Position numbers and translations under genes: made by a program. DNA of 18,858 nucleotides. Source: Alsobacter sp040380755 (GTDB lineage Bacteria; Pseudomonadota; Alphaproteobacteria; Rhizobiales; Beijerinckiaceae). The notes below the pieces were generated by a model. It had not been told where the DNA came from. It ran no database searches and saw only the letters and a program-made list of their open reading frames with translations. The DNA lies in NCBI GenBank assembly GCA_040380755.1, contig JBEIIL010000072.1:1-18858 (forward strand), in the 5' to 3' direction. Shown here piece by piece: positions 1 through 7,919 of this stretch. Positions within the stretch are counted from its first letter, which is position 1; every line of letters starts with the position of its first letter.

Positions 1-3000
1 CGCGGCGGCGCCGGTCGCGACCTGCACCAGCGCCTCGTCGACCACCACCAACCGGCTGCCGGCCGGCACCGTGCGGGTGGCGTTCGCTTCGGCGCCGCCG
101 AGCCCGCGCAGCAGGCGCGTGAGGCGCCAGGTGGCGGGCGCGACAAGCTCCGCCCGGGCGAAGCCGACCAGCTCCACGATGCCGTTGGGACCCTTCACCG
201 CCAGCAGGCGCCGGCCGGATAGGGCGGCCAGATCGCCGTCGGCGGCGAGGTCGCCGGTTTCCAGCGCGAGCAGCAGGGCTGAGGCGCGGTCCCAGCGCCA
301 GACCGGTCCTGGCGGCAGCGGTGCGGCGAGCCGCCCCACCGCGGCGGTGACGGGCACATCGGCGAACCGGTCGAAGCTGGTGCCGTCGGCCGAGCGCCAC
401 AGCGTCGCACCGCGCCAGGGATGGCCTGCGACCGACAGCGACTGCAGCACCGGCGGATCCGAGACTGCTGACGGCCAGTCGATAACGGCGACGAAGGGAG
501 CACCCGGCGTCGGCGGTGCGGCACTGGCGGCGCGCGGCAGCGCCGGCGGAACCGAGCGGCGGACGGCAGGCTCGAAAGCCCGGGCCTCGATCTCGCGCGC
601 CGCGGCATCGCGGATGCGGGTGATGCGGAACACGGTGCCGGCCTCCGCGCCCGGCAGCCGCACGGCATCGCCGATCTCCAGCGCCAGCAGGCCAGGACGT
701 AGCGTCAGCCGTGCGCTCTCGCGGCCGGTCCAGGCCTCATGCAGCAGGCCCTCGGCCAGCTGCGCCGCCACTGCGCGCGGCAGCACGACCGCTGCTTCGA
801 CAGACGTCTCCCGTCGGCTGCCGCCGGCGAGGCGGCGCGAGGCCTCGACGGCGCGGGCATAGTCGGCGTCACCATCGGCAAAGCTGACGCGGACCTCGGA
901 CGGCAGTTCGTCGGCCTGGGCGCGCAGGCGCTCGACCAGCGTGCCGTCGCGGTCAGGCACGAGGTCGTCGTCAGTGACCACCACCGCATCCGCAGCCGTC
1001 CGGTCGAGGATCCGCAGCCGGCCGCCGCTCGCCGCCGCGTCGAAGCCAAACAGGGCGGCAAGCGGCTCGAGCGCGGCGCGCGCCGACATGGGCCGGTCGA
1101 GCACATAGCCGTCGACGAAGCCGTCGAGCGCGCAGTCGGCCGGCGGCACGACAAAGTCGGCCAGGATGGCGTTGACCAGCGTGTCCAGGGTCGCGCCCTC
1201 CAGCCTGCCGTTGAGCCAGTGACCGGTTTCCCAGGCGGCGGCATCGGCCCAGGCCGAGGCGTCCGACGGAAAGGCCGGAAACGGCCGCGCGTCCCAGCAC
1301 CAGACATGGATCAGCGGGTCGACCATCGGCCCGCCATAGAGCGGCGAGACGGGGTTGTTGGCGCGCACCTTGAACCAGTCGAGCGTCGCGGCCACGGCCC
1401 GTGCCTGGACGGCATCGTCGCGGCGGCCCGACGAGAACGGCGGCGCCCGGCCTTCCGAGGATTTCGGATCCGGAAAGGCGTTGGGGCCATTGCCGCCGCG
1501 GTCGACGGCCGGGCAGCCGGTCTCGACCAGGCGGATCGGCTTGGAGCGCGGTACCCAGGCGGTCGGGGACGGGAGCTCGCGGCCACCGATGCGCTCCACA
1601 TGCGGGTTCGACCACCAGCCGATGAGATCCTTGACGCGGTGGACCCAGGGCTTGCCGAGACCATCGGTGATCGGCGTGCGGATCTGCGCGGCACGGGCCG
1701 CGTCGTCGGCATAGAACCAGTCGAACCCTTCGCCGCCGGCCTGGCCGGCCGTCAGACAGGCGGGGTCGGCAGCGGATCGCGCCCGGGCGGCGGCGGCATG
1801 CGCATCGCCGTCGCGCCAGTCGGTCACCGGCCACCAGGCGTCGAGGCCCACCATGGCGATGGCCGGCGACGCCCAGAGCGGATCGAGCGGAAAGCGCAGC
1901 TCGCCCGGTGCCGGGACATGGGCGCCGTACTCGGTCCAGTCAGCCGCATAGGTCACCGCCGCCGGCGGCCCCAGCACGGCCTTCACCTCGTCGGCCAGAC
2001 GGACGAGCTCGGCCGTCGCCGGGTAGACGCCGGGGGCCGAGCGCAGCCGGGTGATGCCTACCATCTCGGAGCCGATGACGAAGGCGTCGACGCCACCCGC
2101 GTCGCGTGCCAGCACCGCATAGTGTAGCGCCATGCGCCGCAGGCCCCAGTCCTGCGCACCACCGAACAGCGCCGCGACCTGTGCGGTGCAGGCGGGCGTG
2201 CCGTCCGGCGAGCCGGGCCGGCCCGGCGCCGGATCGCAGGTGATGCGGCCGCGCCAGGGGAAAGGCGGCTGCGGCGCGATGCCGGTGGCAGGGTCCGGCA
2301 GGGTATTGCCCTGCGGCACGTCCATCTGCACGAACGGGTAGAGCATCACGGCAAGACCGCGGGCGCGCAGGTCGCGGATCGCCGCCACGACGGTCCAGTC
2401 GGCCGGCGTGCCACCGAAGGCCAGGGCACCGTCGCGGCGCGAGACCGGCTCGGCGCTGGCGCGGTCGAGCCCGGCGACGGACCAGCCGGGACCGTCGTGC
2501 AACCGATCCGCGCCCTCGTGGCGCGGCGCGATGCGGCAGCGGCCGGCGCGCAGATCGTCGCCGAACCAGCTGACGACGAGGCCGACGCTGCGCAAATTGG
2601 GACAGAGTGCCTGCAGGGCATCGAGCGAGGCCTGCCAGTCGGTGGCCTGCACGAGCCCGTGCCGGTTCTCGACCGTGCTGCCGCCGAGACCGGCGAGCCG
2701 GGTCACGGCTGAGGGCGCATAGGCGAACTCGGACGCGCCGGGAATGAGGTCGACGGCGCGAATGCGTTCGCCGACACCCCCCACCGGACGCACGACCTCG
2801 AAGCTGAACTGCGGGATTCGGTTGCCGTAGGGCGCCAGCGGCAGACCCTCGAACACCACATAGGCGAGGCCGCGATAGGCCGGCGCGGCATCGGCGCCCT
2901 CCTTGGCGACGATCAGCGGATCGGGCTCCTGGTCCTCAGTGCCGTGATGCACGCGCATCGGCAGCGTCGTGACGTCGAGCTCGCGGCCGTCGGCCCAGAC

Positions 3001-3405
3001 CCGGCGCACGAAGGCGATGGGGCCCTCGCACAGGCCGATGGCGAGATTCGCCGCATAGATGTAGGTCGTCGTCACCGTCGCGGGCCGGGCTGACGCGCCC
3101 TTGCCGCCGCGCTGCTTGCGCCAGATGACGTCCTCGCGGATGCGGGTGGCCCAGATCGCCTCGCCGCCGAGCCGGGCGCGGCCATAGAGCCGCGGTATCG
3201 GCGCACCCTCGGTGGAGCCGAGGCCGGCGATGGTCGCCAGCCGCGGTCCCTCGACCCGGCGCGTCGGCGTCAGCGCGCCCAGCACCGCGCCGTCCAGCGC
3301 GCTGCCGGCCAGCGCGCCCAAAGCCTGGCCGATGGCACCGCCGACCGGCCCGCCGACAATGGTGCCGACGACCTGGCCGGCGACCTGCAGGACGAGCGTG
3401 CTCAT
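1..3405 (-). CDS. GTA g15-like megatron / TIM-barrel tail-tip protein (rcc01698 type), 3' end outside window
   Basis: The frame is open from an ATG at 3405 to the left edge, 1,135 codons, so the C-terminus is missing; family members are roughly 1,300 residues. In RcGTA this is the large baseplate protein at the tail tip that contacts and penetrates the recipient envelope. The N-terminus has a glycine/alanine-rich stretch (VGGPVGGAIGQALGALAGS, about residues 16-35) followed by the conserved block STEGAPIPRLYGRARLGG. Around residue 445 the motif VIGSEMVGITRLR, and later DAWWPVTDW (about 520), GEGFDWFY (about 560) and VETGCPAVDRGGNGPN (about 630), belong to the glycosidase-like GTA TIM-barrel domain; phage-tail_3-like sequence follows. 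The start overlaps the g14 stop in ATGA, so the two are probably translationally coupled. No internal stop was seen. Family assignment is firm; glycosidase activity is not established. Confidence 0.93.
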   Translation of the reverse strand, partial: MSTLVLQVAGQVVGTIVGGPVGGAIGQALGALAGSALDGAVLGALTPTRRVEGPRLATIAGLGSTEGAPIPRLYGRARLGGEAIWATRIREDVIWRKQRGGKGASARPATVTTTYIYAANLAIGLCEGPIAFVRRVWADGRELDVTTLPMRVHHGTEDQEPDPLIVAKEGADAAPAYRGLAYVVFEGLPLAPYGNRIPQFSFEVVRPVGGVGERIRAVDLIPGASEFAYAPSAVTRLAGLGGSTVENRHGLVQATDWQASLDALQALCPNLRSVGLVVSWFGDDLRAGRCRIAPRHEGADRLHDGPGWSVAGLDRASAEPVSRRDGALAFGGTPADWTVVAAIRDLRARGLAVMLYPFVQMDVPQGNTLPDPATGIAPQPPFPWRGRITCDPAPGRPGSPDGTPACTAQVAALFGGAQDWGLRRMALHYAVLARDAGGVDAFVIGSEMVGITRLRSAPGVYPATAELVRLADEVKAVLGPPAAVTYAADWTEYGAHVPAPGELRFPLDPLWASPAIAMVGLDAWWPVTDWRDGDAHAAAARARSAADPACLTAGQAGGEGFDWFYADDAARAAQIRTPITDGLGKPWVHRVKDLIGWWSNPHVERIGGRELPSPTAWVPRSKPIRLVETGCPAVDRGGNGPNAFPDPKSSEGRAPPFSSGRRDDAVQARAVAATLDWFKVRANNPVSPLYGGPMVDPLIHVWCWDARPFPAFPSDASAWADAAAWETGHWLNGRLEGATLDTLVNAILADFVVPPADCALDGFVDGYVLDRPMSARAALEPLAALFGFDAAASGGRLRILDRTAADAVVVTDDDLVPDRDGTLVERLRAQADELPSEVRVSFADGDADYARAVEASRRLAGGSRRETSVEAAVVLPRAVAAQLAEGLLHEAWTGRESARLTLRPGLLALEIGDAVRLPGAEAGTVFRITRIRDAAAREIEARAFEPAVRRSVPPALPRAASAAPPTPGAPFVAVIDWPSAVSDPPVLQSLSVAGHPWRGATLWRSADGTSFDRFADVPVTAAVGRLAAPLPPGPVWRWDRASALLLALETGDLAADGDLAALSGRRLLAVKGPNGIVELVGFARAELVAPATWRLTRLLRGLGGAEANATRTVPAGSRLVVVDEALVQVATGAAA

Positions 3406-3857
3406 GGGCAGTCCTCCAGTCCGGGCAGAGCGAAAGCAAAGACGATGCGGCGGCTCCAGGCACCGAGTGTCACCTCGGCGACGGTGGCGCCCGCGTGGGC
3501 GTGGACCATGCGGCCGGCGCCGGTGGCGATGCCGCAGTGCTGGGCCGGAAGATGCTCGCGCCAGCGCATCAGCAGCAGGTCACCGGGCCGATGGCCTGCG
3601 ACCGCGACGGGCGCGCAGTGACGTGCCGCAGCGGCTGCCAGCGTCTCGCTGCGGCCGGCCTCGGCCCAGTCCGCCGGATAGGCCGGCACCGGCTCCGGCA
3701 GGTCGCCATAGAGCGTCCTCCAGACACCGAGAACCAGGCCCAGGCAGTCGCAGCCGACGCCCTGCAGCGCCGCGCCATGGCGGTAAGGCGTGCCGATCCA
3801 GCGGCGCGCGCAGGCGACAACGGCGGCGCGGTCGATGCGGCCCTCTTGCGGCCTCAC
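3402..3857 (-). CDS. GTA g14-like NlpC/P60 peptidase (rcc01697 type)
   Basis: This 151-residue protein is a tail-associated cell-wall peptidase of the NlpC/P60 superfamily. In RcGTA the homologue sits in the baseplate and is thought to cut peptidoglycan during DNA delivery. The catalytic cysteine is very likely C38 in GCDCLG, with the histidine H107 in AQHCGI and a further candidate in HAHAG (119-123). The N-terminal WIGTPYRHG block is typical. The start is GTG at 3857, inside the g13 stop (GTGA), and the stop overlaps the g15 start (ATGA), so it sits tightly within the g13-g15 tail-tip operon. Length matches the family. There is no signal peptide, as expected for a particle component. Confidence 0.92.
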   Translation of the reverse strand: MRPQEGRIDRAAVVACARRWIGTPYRHGAALQGVGCDCLGLVLGVWRTLYGDLPEPVPAYPADWAEAGRSETLAAAAARHCAPVAVAGHRPGDLLLMRWREHLPAQHCGIATGAGRMVHAHAGATVAEVTLGAWSRRIVFAFALPGLEDCP

Positions 3858-4747
3858 CGGAACAGGCTCCCGCCGTCGAGGCCTGGGTCGCCCTCGCGCA
3901 CCGTTCGCAGCAACAGGTCGTTGCCGGGCATGTGCGGAAAGCCGCGGAAATTGACGATGTTGCCGTAGCGGCCGGCGCAGGTGGCGGCGGTCCGGTCGCA
4001 GCCGGCCGTCACGGTGAAGCCGTCGCCAGTCTGCAGCGGCAGGGCGCAGGGCTCCCAGAGCTCCAGCGTGCCGCCGCCCCCTGTGGTCACGTGGCGGGCG
4101 ACGTCGACGGCGATCCCATCATTGGCGCCGCCGGCAAAGACCAGCCGGCCACCGGTGAAGTGCCCGTCGGCAAAGCCGTCGAGGGCCGTCGCCTCGAGCC
4201 GCGCGCGGCCATCCGTGGCGGCGACGATGCCCTGCGCCCTGTGCGTCGGCAGGGCAAGATCGACGCCGCAGCGGGCATCGCCGAGATCGGCATCGCAGCG
4301 CGGGCGATAAAGCCGGCCACGGCTGGCATCGAGCGCATGGGCCAGGCCGCGCAGCTCGGCCGTGAAAGCGCCCCCGCTGCGGCGAACCTCGCCGACGGTG
4401 CCGATGTCGAGCAGAACGCGTGCGTCGACGTCCTGCCAGTCCACCAGCCAGACCTCGACGGCCGCACCGTCCCAGCGACCAGCAGCAAGGTCCTCCTCGG
4501 CGAGGCCGGCGGCGACCAGCGCGCCCGAGACCTCGCCGCCGCCCACCGCGAAGCCGAGCTGGGTTTCGCTGTCGCCGGCCTCCAGGCCAGCCGCAGCGGC
4601 ATAGACGGTGCCGCCGAAAGCGAGATCGCCATCGTGGTCGGTGAAGCCGCGGACGAGGCCATCGTGCCGTGCCAGCCGCCAGCAGCGGGCAAGGGTCGTG
4701 ACCCCGCTGGCGAGGCCGGCGGCCAGGGCGTTGGGAAGGGTTCGCAT
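3854..4747 (-). CDS. GTA g13-like tail hub protein (DUF2163 / phage BR0599 family, rcc01696 type)
   Basis: This 297-residue protein has an N-terminal DUF2163 region (about 1-160, with LARCWRLARHDG and GFTDHDGDL) and a C-terminal BR0599-type region ending in VTAGCDRTAATC, YGNIVNFRGFPHMPGND. In RcGTA it forms the baseplate hub. Four cysteines arranged as two pairs, C151/C160 and C250/C257, are the pattern expected for a metal or iron-sulfur site in such hub proteins; that cofactor is family knowledge, not seen here. The ATG at 4747 was preferred over upstream in-frame starts because AGGAG lies 7 nt ahead and residue 1 begins the conserved MRTLP segment. It lies 41 nt after the g12 stop and overlaps g14 by 4 bp. 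Confidence 0.93.
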   Translation of the reverse strand: MRTLPNALAAGLASGVTTLARCWRLARHDGLVRGFTDHDGDLAFGGTVYAAAAGLEAGDSETQLGFAVGGGEVSGALVAAGLAEEDLAAGRWDGAAVEVWLVDWQDVDARVLLDIGTVGEVRRSGGAFTAELRGLAHALDASRGRLYRPRCDADLGDARCGVDLALPTHRAQGIVAATDGRARLEATALDGFADGHFTGGRLVFAGGANDGIAVDVARHVTTGGGGTLELWEPCALPLQTGDGFTVTAGCDRTAATCAGRYGNIVNFRGFPHMPGNDLLLRTVREGDPGLDGGSLFR

Positions 4748-4788
4748 GGGGATCTCCTGGAACCGGGGAGGCAGGGTGCGGGCAGCGG

Positions 4789-5427
4789 CTAGGGCCGGAT
4801 CTCGACCAGCGGGATGTGGGGGATCTCGCCCGCCGTGAAGGCGGCGAGGTCGACCTCCAGCGCGTCGGTATCGAAGCGGACGGGAACGTGGAACAGGAAC
4901 CCGGCCGTCACCGCGGCGCCGGGCGGCGGCAGGCTTGTCGGCCGGAAGGTGATGCGGCCCGTGGTGATGTCGACGCTCCACTCGGCGGAGGGCCGCTCTG
5001 TGCCGGCGACGGCGACGCGGACGCTGCCTGCCACGGGTTTGACGATCGGCCGGCGATAGGCGCCCTCCCCCTCGCCATAGGTCTTGGCCAAGGCGAAAGA
5101 CGCCATTGTGCCGTCGCCGGTGCCCAGTCCCTGGTCGCGCGGACCCGGCGCGGCCCCAGGTGCCGCCGAGCTGTCGTCGAGCCGATCGCGCCAGCGAAAG
5201 CCATGCAGACGACCGCGGCGGGCCTCGAAAAAGGCGACGATGGTGGCAAGGTCGTCGAGGCTGCGAACGCCCGAGCCGGCATCATAGGCGCGCAGCGCAT
5301 GCGCCCAGCGGGCATTGCGCTCCTCCAGGCCCGAGCCGGTGGTGACGATCTCGGTGCGACGGCGCGGGCCGCCGCGCCCGCGCAGCGACAGGTCGGTTGG
5401 AAACAGCACCTCATGAAAAGCGGGCAT
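4789..5427 (-). CDS. GTA g12-like distal tail protein (DUF2460, rcc01695 type)
   Basis: This 212-residue DUF2460 protein corresponds to the RcGTA distal tail protein that joins the tail tube to the baseplate. Recognisable blocks are FHEVLFPTDLS at the N-terminus, the GSGLEERNARW segment, FFEARRGRLHGFRWRD in the middle, RPIVKPVAGSVRVAVAG, and the C-terminal IPHIPLVEIRP. The start at 5427 is chosen because a GGGAGA ribosome-binding site lies 5-6 nt upstream and the protein then begins MPAFHEVLFP like its relatives; the longer open frame to 5646 runs through the opposite-strand DUF465 gene. In the usual RcGTA order g11 would lie directly upstream. Here about 440 bp containing a plus-strand gene intervene, so g12-g15 may need its own promoter or readthrough. 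Confidence 0.92.
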   Translation of the reverse strand: MPAFHEVLFPTDLSLRGRGGPRRRTEIVTTGSGLEERNARWAHALRAYDAGSGVRSLDDLATIVAFFEARRGRLHGFRWRDRLDDSSAAPGAAPGPRDQGLGTGDGTMASFALAKTYGEGEGAYRRPIVKPVAGSVRVAVAGTERPSAEWSVDITTGRITFRPTSLPPPGAAVTAGFLFHVPVRFDTDALEVDLAAFTAGEIPHIPLVEIRP

Positions 5428-5514
5428 GGTGTCTCCCAGTCGCAATGTTGACCTCGCGCAACGCGGCGGTCGCCAAACTGTTGTGAAGTGCCCCCGAACG
5501 CGAAGGAGCGAGCG

Positions 5515-5757
5515 ATGACCCATGTCCCCCACGGCCTGCATGAGGAATTTCCCCAGGCGGCGGCCGCCATCAGCAGGCTGAAGATTTCGGACGCGCATTT
5601 CGCGCGGCTCGCCGAGACCTATGAGCACGTCAACCGCGAGATCCACCGGGTCGAGGCGGAGATCGAGCCGGCGAGTGACGAGGCGCTGGAGGAGCTGAAG
5701 AAGCGGCGCCTGAAGCTGAAGGACGAGATCGCGGCAATGCTGCGCAGCGCGATCTGA
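5515..5757 (+). CDS. DUF465 (YdcH-like) small coiled-coil protein
   Basis: This 80-residue, highly charged, alpha-helical protein matches the DUF465/YdcH family common in Proteobacteria. Diagnostic blocks are LHEEFP near the N-terminus, LKISDAHFARLAETYEHVNREIHR in the middle, and ELKKRRLKLKDEIAAML at the C-terminus. Its molecular function is unknown. The ATG at 5515 has AGGAG 7 nt upstream; an upstream GTG in frame at 5488 lacks such support. The gene reads against the surrounding GTA genes: divergent from g12 (87 bp gap) and convergent with g11. This family is not part of the RcGTA structural set, so the gene looks like an insertion into the cluster. Confidence 0.88.
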   Translation: MTHVPHGLHEEFPQAAAAISRLKISDAHFARLAETYEHVNREIHRVEAEIEPASDEALEELKKRRLKLKDEIAAMLRSAI

Positions 5758-5765
5758 CAGGTCGG

Positions 5766-5876
5766 GCCCTAAAGCGGACGACCTGATTGCATCACGTCGT
5801 TCGCTTTAGCTCATCGGTTCAGCGTCATCTTTGTCCGCCAACCGGTGTCGGCTCGGCGGGATGTTGCCCTAAAGCG
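5766..5876. repeat. REP-like palindromic intergenic element between DUF465 and g11
   Basis: An inverted repeat begins CTAAAGCG (5769-5776) and ends CGCTTTAG (5802-5809). Its stem runs 14 pairs with one G-T wobble, then one mismatch and four more pairs around a tiny loop at 5788-5790. A second stem follows (CCGCC 5835-5839 with GGCGG 5855-5859, plus CATC/GATG flanks) whose loop contains AACCGGTGTC. The unit is bounded by a direct repeat, GCCCTAAAGCG, at 5766-5776 and again at 5866-5876. AACCGG-loop palindromes of this style are, from memory, frequent between genes in Hyphomicrobiales. It may also act as a bidirectional terminator between the convergent DUF465 and g11 genes. The g11 stop codon lies inside it. 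The structure is seen; family membership is inferred. Confidence 0.6.
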
Positions 5877-6465
5877 CGCGCTGGCCGCGGGCCACCGCCC
5901 GGGCCACCGCGGCGGCGACCTGGGCCTGCGAGCGGCGGAAGCTCTCGGCATCCGGCGTCGTGATCTGCACGGTCACGGCCGGCATCGGGCGTTCGGCTCC
6001 GGCGCGGACGCCCAGCGTGCCGTCAGGACCTCGCGCCAGCGGGAGGATGGCCTCCGGGCCGGCCTCGCCAGCGAGACCGAGCCCTCTGCCGAGCGGGAAC
6101 CAGGCGGGGGCGCCGAGCACGCCGCCCTGGGCGAAGGGCGTCACCGGCAGGCTGGCGCCGCCCGCACCGAGCCCCAATCCACTGCCCAACCCGCCGCCAA
6201 ATCCGCTTCCGAGTGCGGCCGCGACGGCCTTGATCCCGCCAGACAACAGCCCCTCGGCTGCTGTGGTCAGAGGTTTCAGCCCGGATTGAAGTCCGATGGC
6301 TATGAAGCGGTCGCCTACGGAGCGCAGCACGTCCTCGAAGCGGCGGCCCTGCACGATCCCAGTCGCGAACGCGCCGGTGAGCGCCTTGCCAAAGCGATCT
6401 GTCAGGGCCTTGAGGTTCTGCAGGCCGGTTTCCAGGCCGGACAGGCTTTCGGGGTCAAGCGCCAT
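5869..6465 (-). CDS. GTA g11-like tail tape measure protein (rcc01694 type)
   Basis: This 198-residue protein is the short tape measure typical of RcGTA-like particles (about 219 residues in Rhodobacter). The N-terminal helical segment (GLETGLQNLKALTDRFGKAL), the block RRFEDVLRSVGDRFIAIGL, a glycine-rich hydrophobic middle, and the C-terminal FAQGGVLGAP plus LAGEAGPEAILPL are characteristic. The ATG at 6465 has GGAG 6 nt upstream; an ATG at 6477 is possible but has poorer ribosome-binding support. The start overlaps the end of g10.1 by 11 bp. The last residues and TAG stop (minus-strand GCG CTT TAG) coincide with the edge of the palindromic repeat at 5766-5876, so the original C-terminus may have been slightly altered. 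Confidence 0.9.
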   Translation of the reverse strand: MALDPESLSGLETGLQNLKALTDRFGKALTGAFATGIVQGRRFEDVLRSVGDRFIAIGLQSGLKPLTTAAEGLLSGGIKAVAAALGSGFGGGLGSGLGLGAGGASLPVTPFAQGGVLGAPAWFPLGRGLGLAGEAGPEAILPLARGPDGTLGVRAGAERPMPAVTVQITTPDAESFRRSQAQVAAAVARAVARGQRAL

Positions 6466-6670
6466 GGCCGTCTCCATCGGGAAAGTCCGCCATCAGGGCG
6501 GCGAGAGCGCCGGCGTCCGGCGGGTCGTGGCCGGCGGCCGGGGTGAAGGCGCGATAGGCCGCGGCCAGTTCGCGCGGCGTGGTGGACCAAAACTCCCGCG
6601 GCGCCAGCCGCAGGACGCCGAGCCCGAAGGCCATGGCCGCATCCCAGGGAAAGGGGCGGGAGGGGGTCAC
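6455..6670 (-). CDS. GTA g10.1-like phage tail assembly chaperone (rcc01693.1 type)
   Basis: This 71-residue protein matches the small tail assembly chaperone family found between g10 and g11 of RcGTA-like clusters. The core FPWDAAMAFGLGVLRLAPREFWSTTPRELAAAYRAF shows the family pattern of an aromatic-initiated helix, G-x-x-R-L, then F-W-x-x-T-P-x-E-L. It probably binds the tape measure during tail assembly and is not expected in the finished particle; that role is inferred from tailed phages. Translation starts at GTG 6670, which overlaps the g10 stop in GTGA. The 3' end overlaps the g11 start by 11 bp. Confidence 0.88.
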   Translation of the reverse strand: MTPSRPFPWDAAMAFGLGVLRLAPREFWSTTPRELAAAYRAFTPAAGHDPPDAGALAALMADFPDGDGHGA

Positions 6671-7035
6671 CCCGTCCCCGGGTTCGGGCCGGCGTCCTGC
6701 GGCGGTCCGGGGCGCGGCGGAACATCCGGCGCCCCGAAGGCGGATTCGATCAGTGCGGTCGCGGCGAGGGCGACCGGCTCCAGCCCGCCGTCCAGCCGCC
6801 AGCCGGCGATCTCGTCGTCCGTCACCGCATGGCCGGCGCCGCGCGCGCCGGCGCCGATGATGCGGACGAGGTCGCGGGCGCCGAGGCCGCCCTGGGCCAA
6901 CCGGCGGCCGAGTCCGGCCAGGCCTTCGGCCGCATAGGCGGCCTCCAGCTCGGCCAGGGCGCCGAGGGTGAGGCAGAGCGTGAGATGGCGGCCGGCGATG
7001 GTCGCCGCGACCTCGCCACGATGCGGGTTGGGCAT
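6667..7035 (-). CDS. GTA g10-like protein (gene transfer agent family, rcc01693 type)
   Basis: This 122-residue protein corresponds to the conserved GTA gene between the tail tube gene and the tail assembly chaperone. The conserved blocks are NPHRGEVAATIAGRHLTLCLTLGALAELEAAY, GLAGLGRRLAQGGLGARDLVRIIGAG and GAGHAVTDDEIAGW. It resembles phage tail assembly proteins, with a tail-tube-domain-associated fold, but its precise role is not settled. The start at 7035 has GGGAGG about 7 nt upstream, and residues before it in the longer frame do not resemble the family. It follows the g9 stop by 13 nt and overlaps g10.1 by 4 bp. The C-terminus is proline/glycine-rich. Confidence 0.88.
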   Translation of the reverse strand: MPNPHRGEVAATIAGRHLTLCLTLGALAELEAAYAAEGLAGLGRRLAQGGLGARDLVRIIGAGARGAGHAVTDDEIAGWRLDGGLEPVALAATALIESAFGAPDVPPRPGPPQDAGPNPGTG

Positions 7036-7048
7036 CCGGGCGCCTCCC

Positions 7049-7459
7049 TCAGGCCGCCGTGAAGGCGAGCGGGCCGGCACTCTCCAGCGCCAGGTCGAAG
7101 GTCACCTCCCCGTCCTGCTCGCCGCGATAGTCGAGGCTGGCCACGTGAAAGGGACCCTGCACGGTGCCGAAGCCCGGCACCACCACCTGCCAGTTGCGCA
7201 CGGTGCCGTCGAAGACGATCTGGCGAACCATCCGGTCCGAGGCCTCGCTACGGAAGACGCCGGCGCCCGAAACGGCGGCGCGGCGGACACCCGCACCAGC
7301 CAGCAGCTCACGCCAGCGGCCGGCCGAATCCGCGTTGGTGACGTCGACCGCCTCGGCGTTGAAACCGAGACGACGGGCACGCAGCCCCGCCACGGTGACG
7401 AAGGCGCCGGCGCCGTCGTCGAGCTTGAGCAGCAGGTCCTTGCCTTTCTGGGCAGCCAT
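7049..7459 (-). CDS. GTA g9-like major tail tube protein (rcc01691 type)
   Basis: This 136-residue protein is the tail tube subunit, nearly the same length as the RcGTA homologue. The opening MAAQKGKDLLLKLDDG, the block RLGFNAEAVDVTNADSAGRWRELL and the C-terminal YRGEQDGEVTFDLALESAG are classic for this family, which stacks as rings to form the GTA tail. A GAGGAGA ribosome-binding site precedes the ATG at 7459. The gene starts 52 nt after g8 stops, one of the looser junctions of the operon, and it carries its own strong ribosome-binding site, fitting a protein needed in many copies. Confidence 0.94.
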   Translation of the reverse strand: MAAQKGKDLLLKLDDGAGAFVTVAGLRARRLGFNAEAVDVTNADSAGRWRELLAGAGVRRAAVSGAGVFRSEASDRMVRQIVFDGTVRNWQVVVPGFGTVQGPFHVASLDYRGEQDGEVTFDLALESAGPLAFTAA

Positions 7460-7511
7460 TGCGGGTCTCCTCGGGTCAGCGAAAACGAAACGGATGGCGG
7501 GCGGGTTCCGG

Positions 7512-7919
7512 TCACGGGACGGCCTCGGTCAGCGCCGTGAACCGCAGGCCGGCGCGGCGTGGTCCCGGCCCTGAGGGGCGCGGCAGATCGAGGCCGACCG
7601 TCGCGAGCAGGATGAGCCGATGGCCATCGAGCGCCGCCGGCGGATCGGCCAGCGCCAGTTCGCAGCGCTCCAGCACCGCCAGTGCCTCGGCGTCGCCGGA
7701 CTGCCGGGACCATGCGACCAGCGTCAGCGTGTGGCGCAGGCCGCCGGGAGCTCCCGGCCAGGCCCTGGCTGTGGCCTCGCCGAAGGTCAGGTAAGGGGGC
7801 TCGACGCCGCGCGACGGCGTGTCATGGATGTGCGGACCGCCGAGCAGCGCGACCAGCGGCGCATCGGCCTTGAGGCGCGCCAAAATGGCCGCGCGTAGGG
7901 CAAGCACGGGATGCGTCAT
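7512..7919 (-). CDS. GTA g8-like tail terminator (DUF3168, rcc01690 type)
   Basis: This 135-residue DUF3168 protein is the tail terminator that caps the tail tube and joins it to the head. Supporting blocks are LRAAILARLKADAPLVALLGG, the H-D-x-P motif in HIHDTPSRGVEPPYLTFGEA, the central LTLVAWSRQSGDAEALAVLER, and the C-terminal GLRFTALTE typical of minor tail proteins. The ATG at 7919 overlaps the g7 stop (ATGA); residues upstream of it in the open frame lie within g7. Length and position match RcGTA. Confidence 0.93.
   Translation of the reverse strand: MTHPVLALRAAILARLKADAPLVALLGGPHIHDTPSRGVEPPYLTFGEATARAWPGAPGGLRHTLTLVAWSRQSGDAEALAVLERCELALADPPAALDGHRLILLATVGLDLPRPSGPGPRRAGLRFTALTEAVP

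Noticed and set aside
739..2127. 462-residue plus-strand frame opposite g15
   Set aside because: Antisense shadow of the TIM-barrel gene; no recognisable motif and the opposite strand has clear family blocks.
3212..4792. 526-residue plus-strand frame opposite g13-g15
   Set aside because: It crosses several well-supported minus-strand genes and has only arginine/alanine-rich filler composition.
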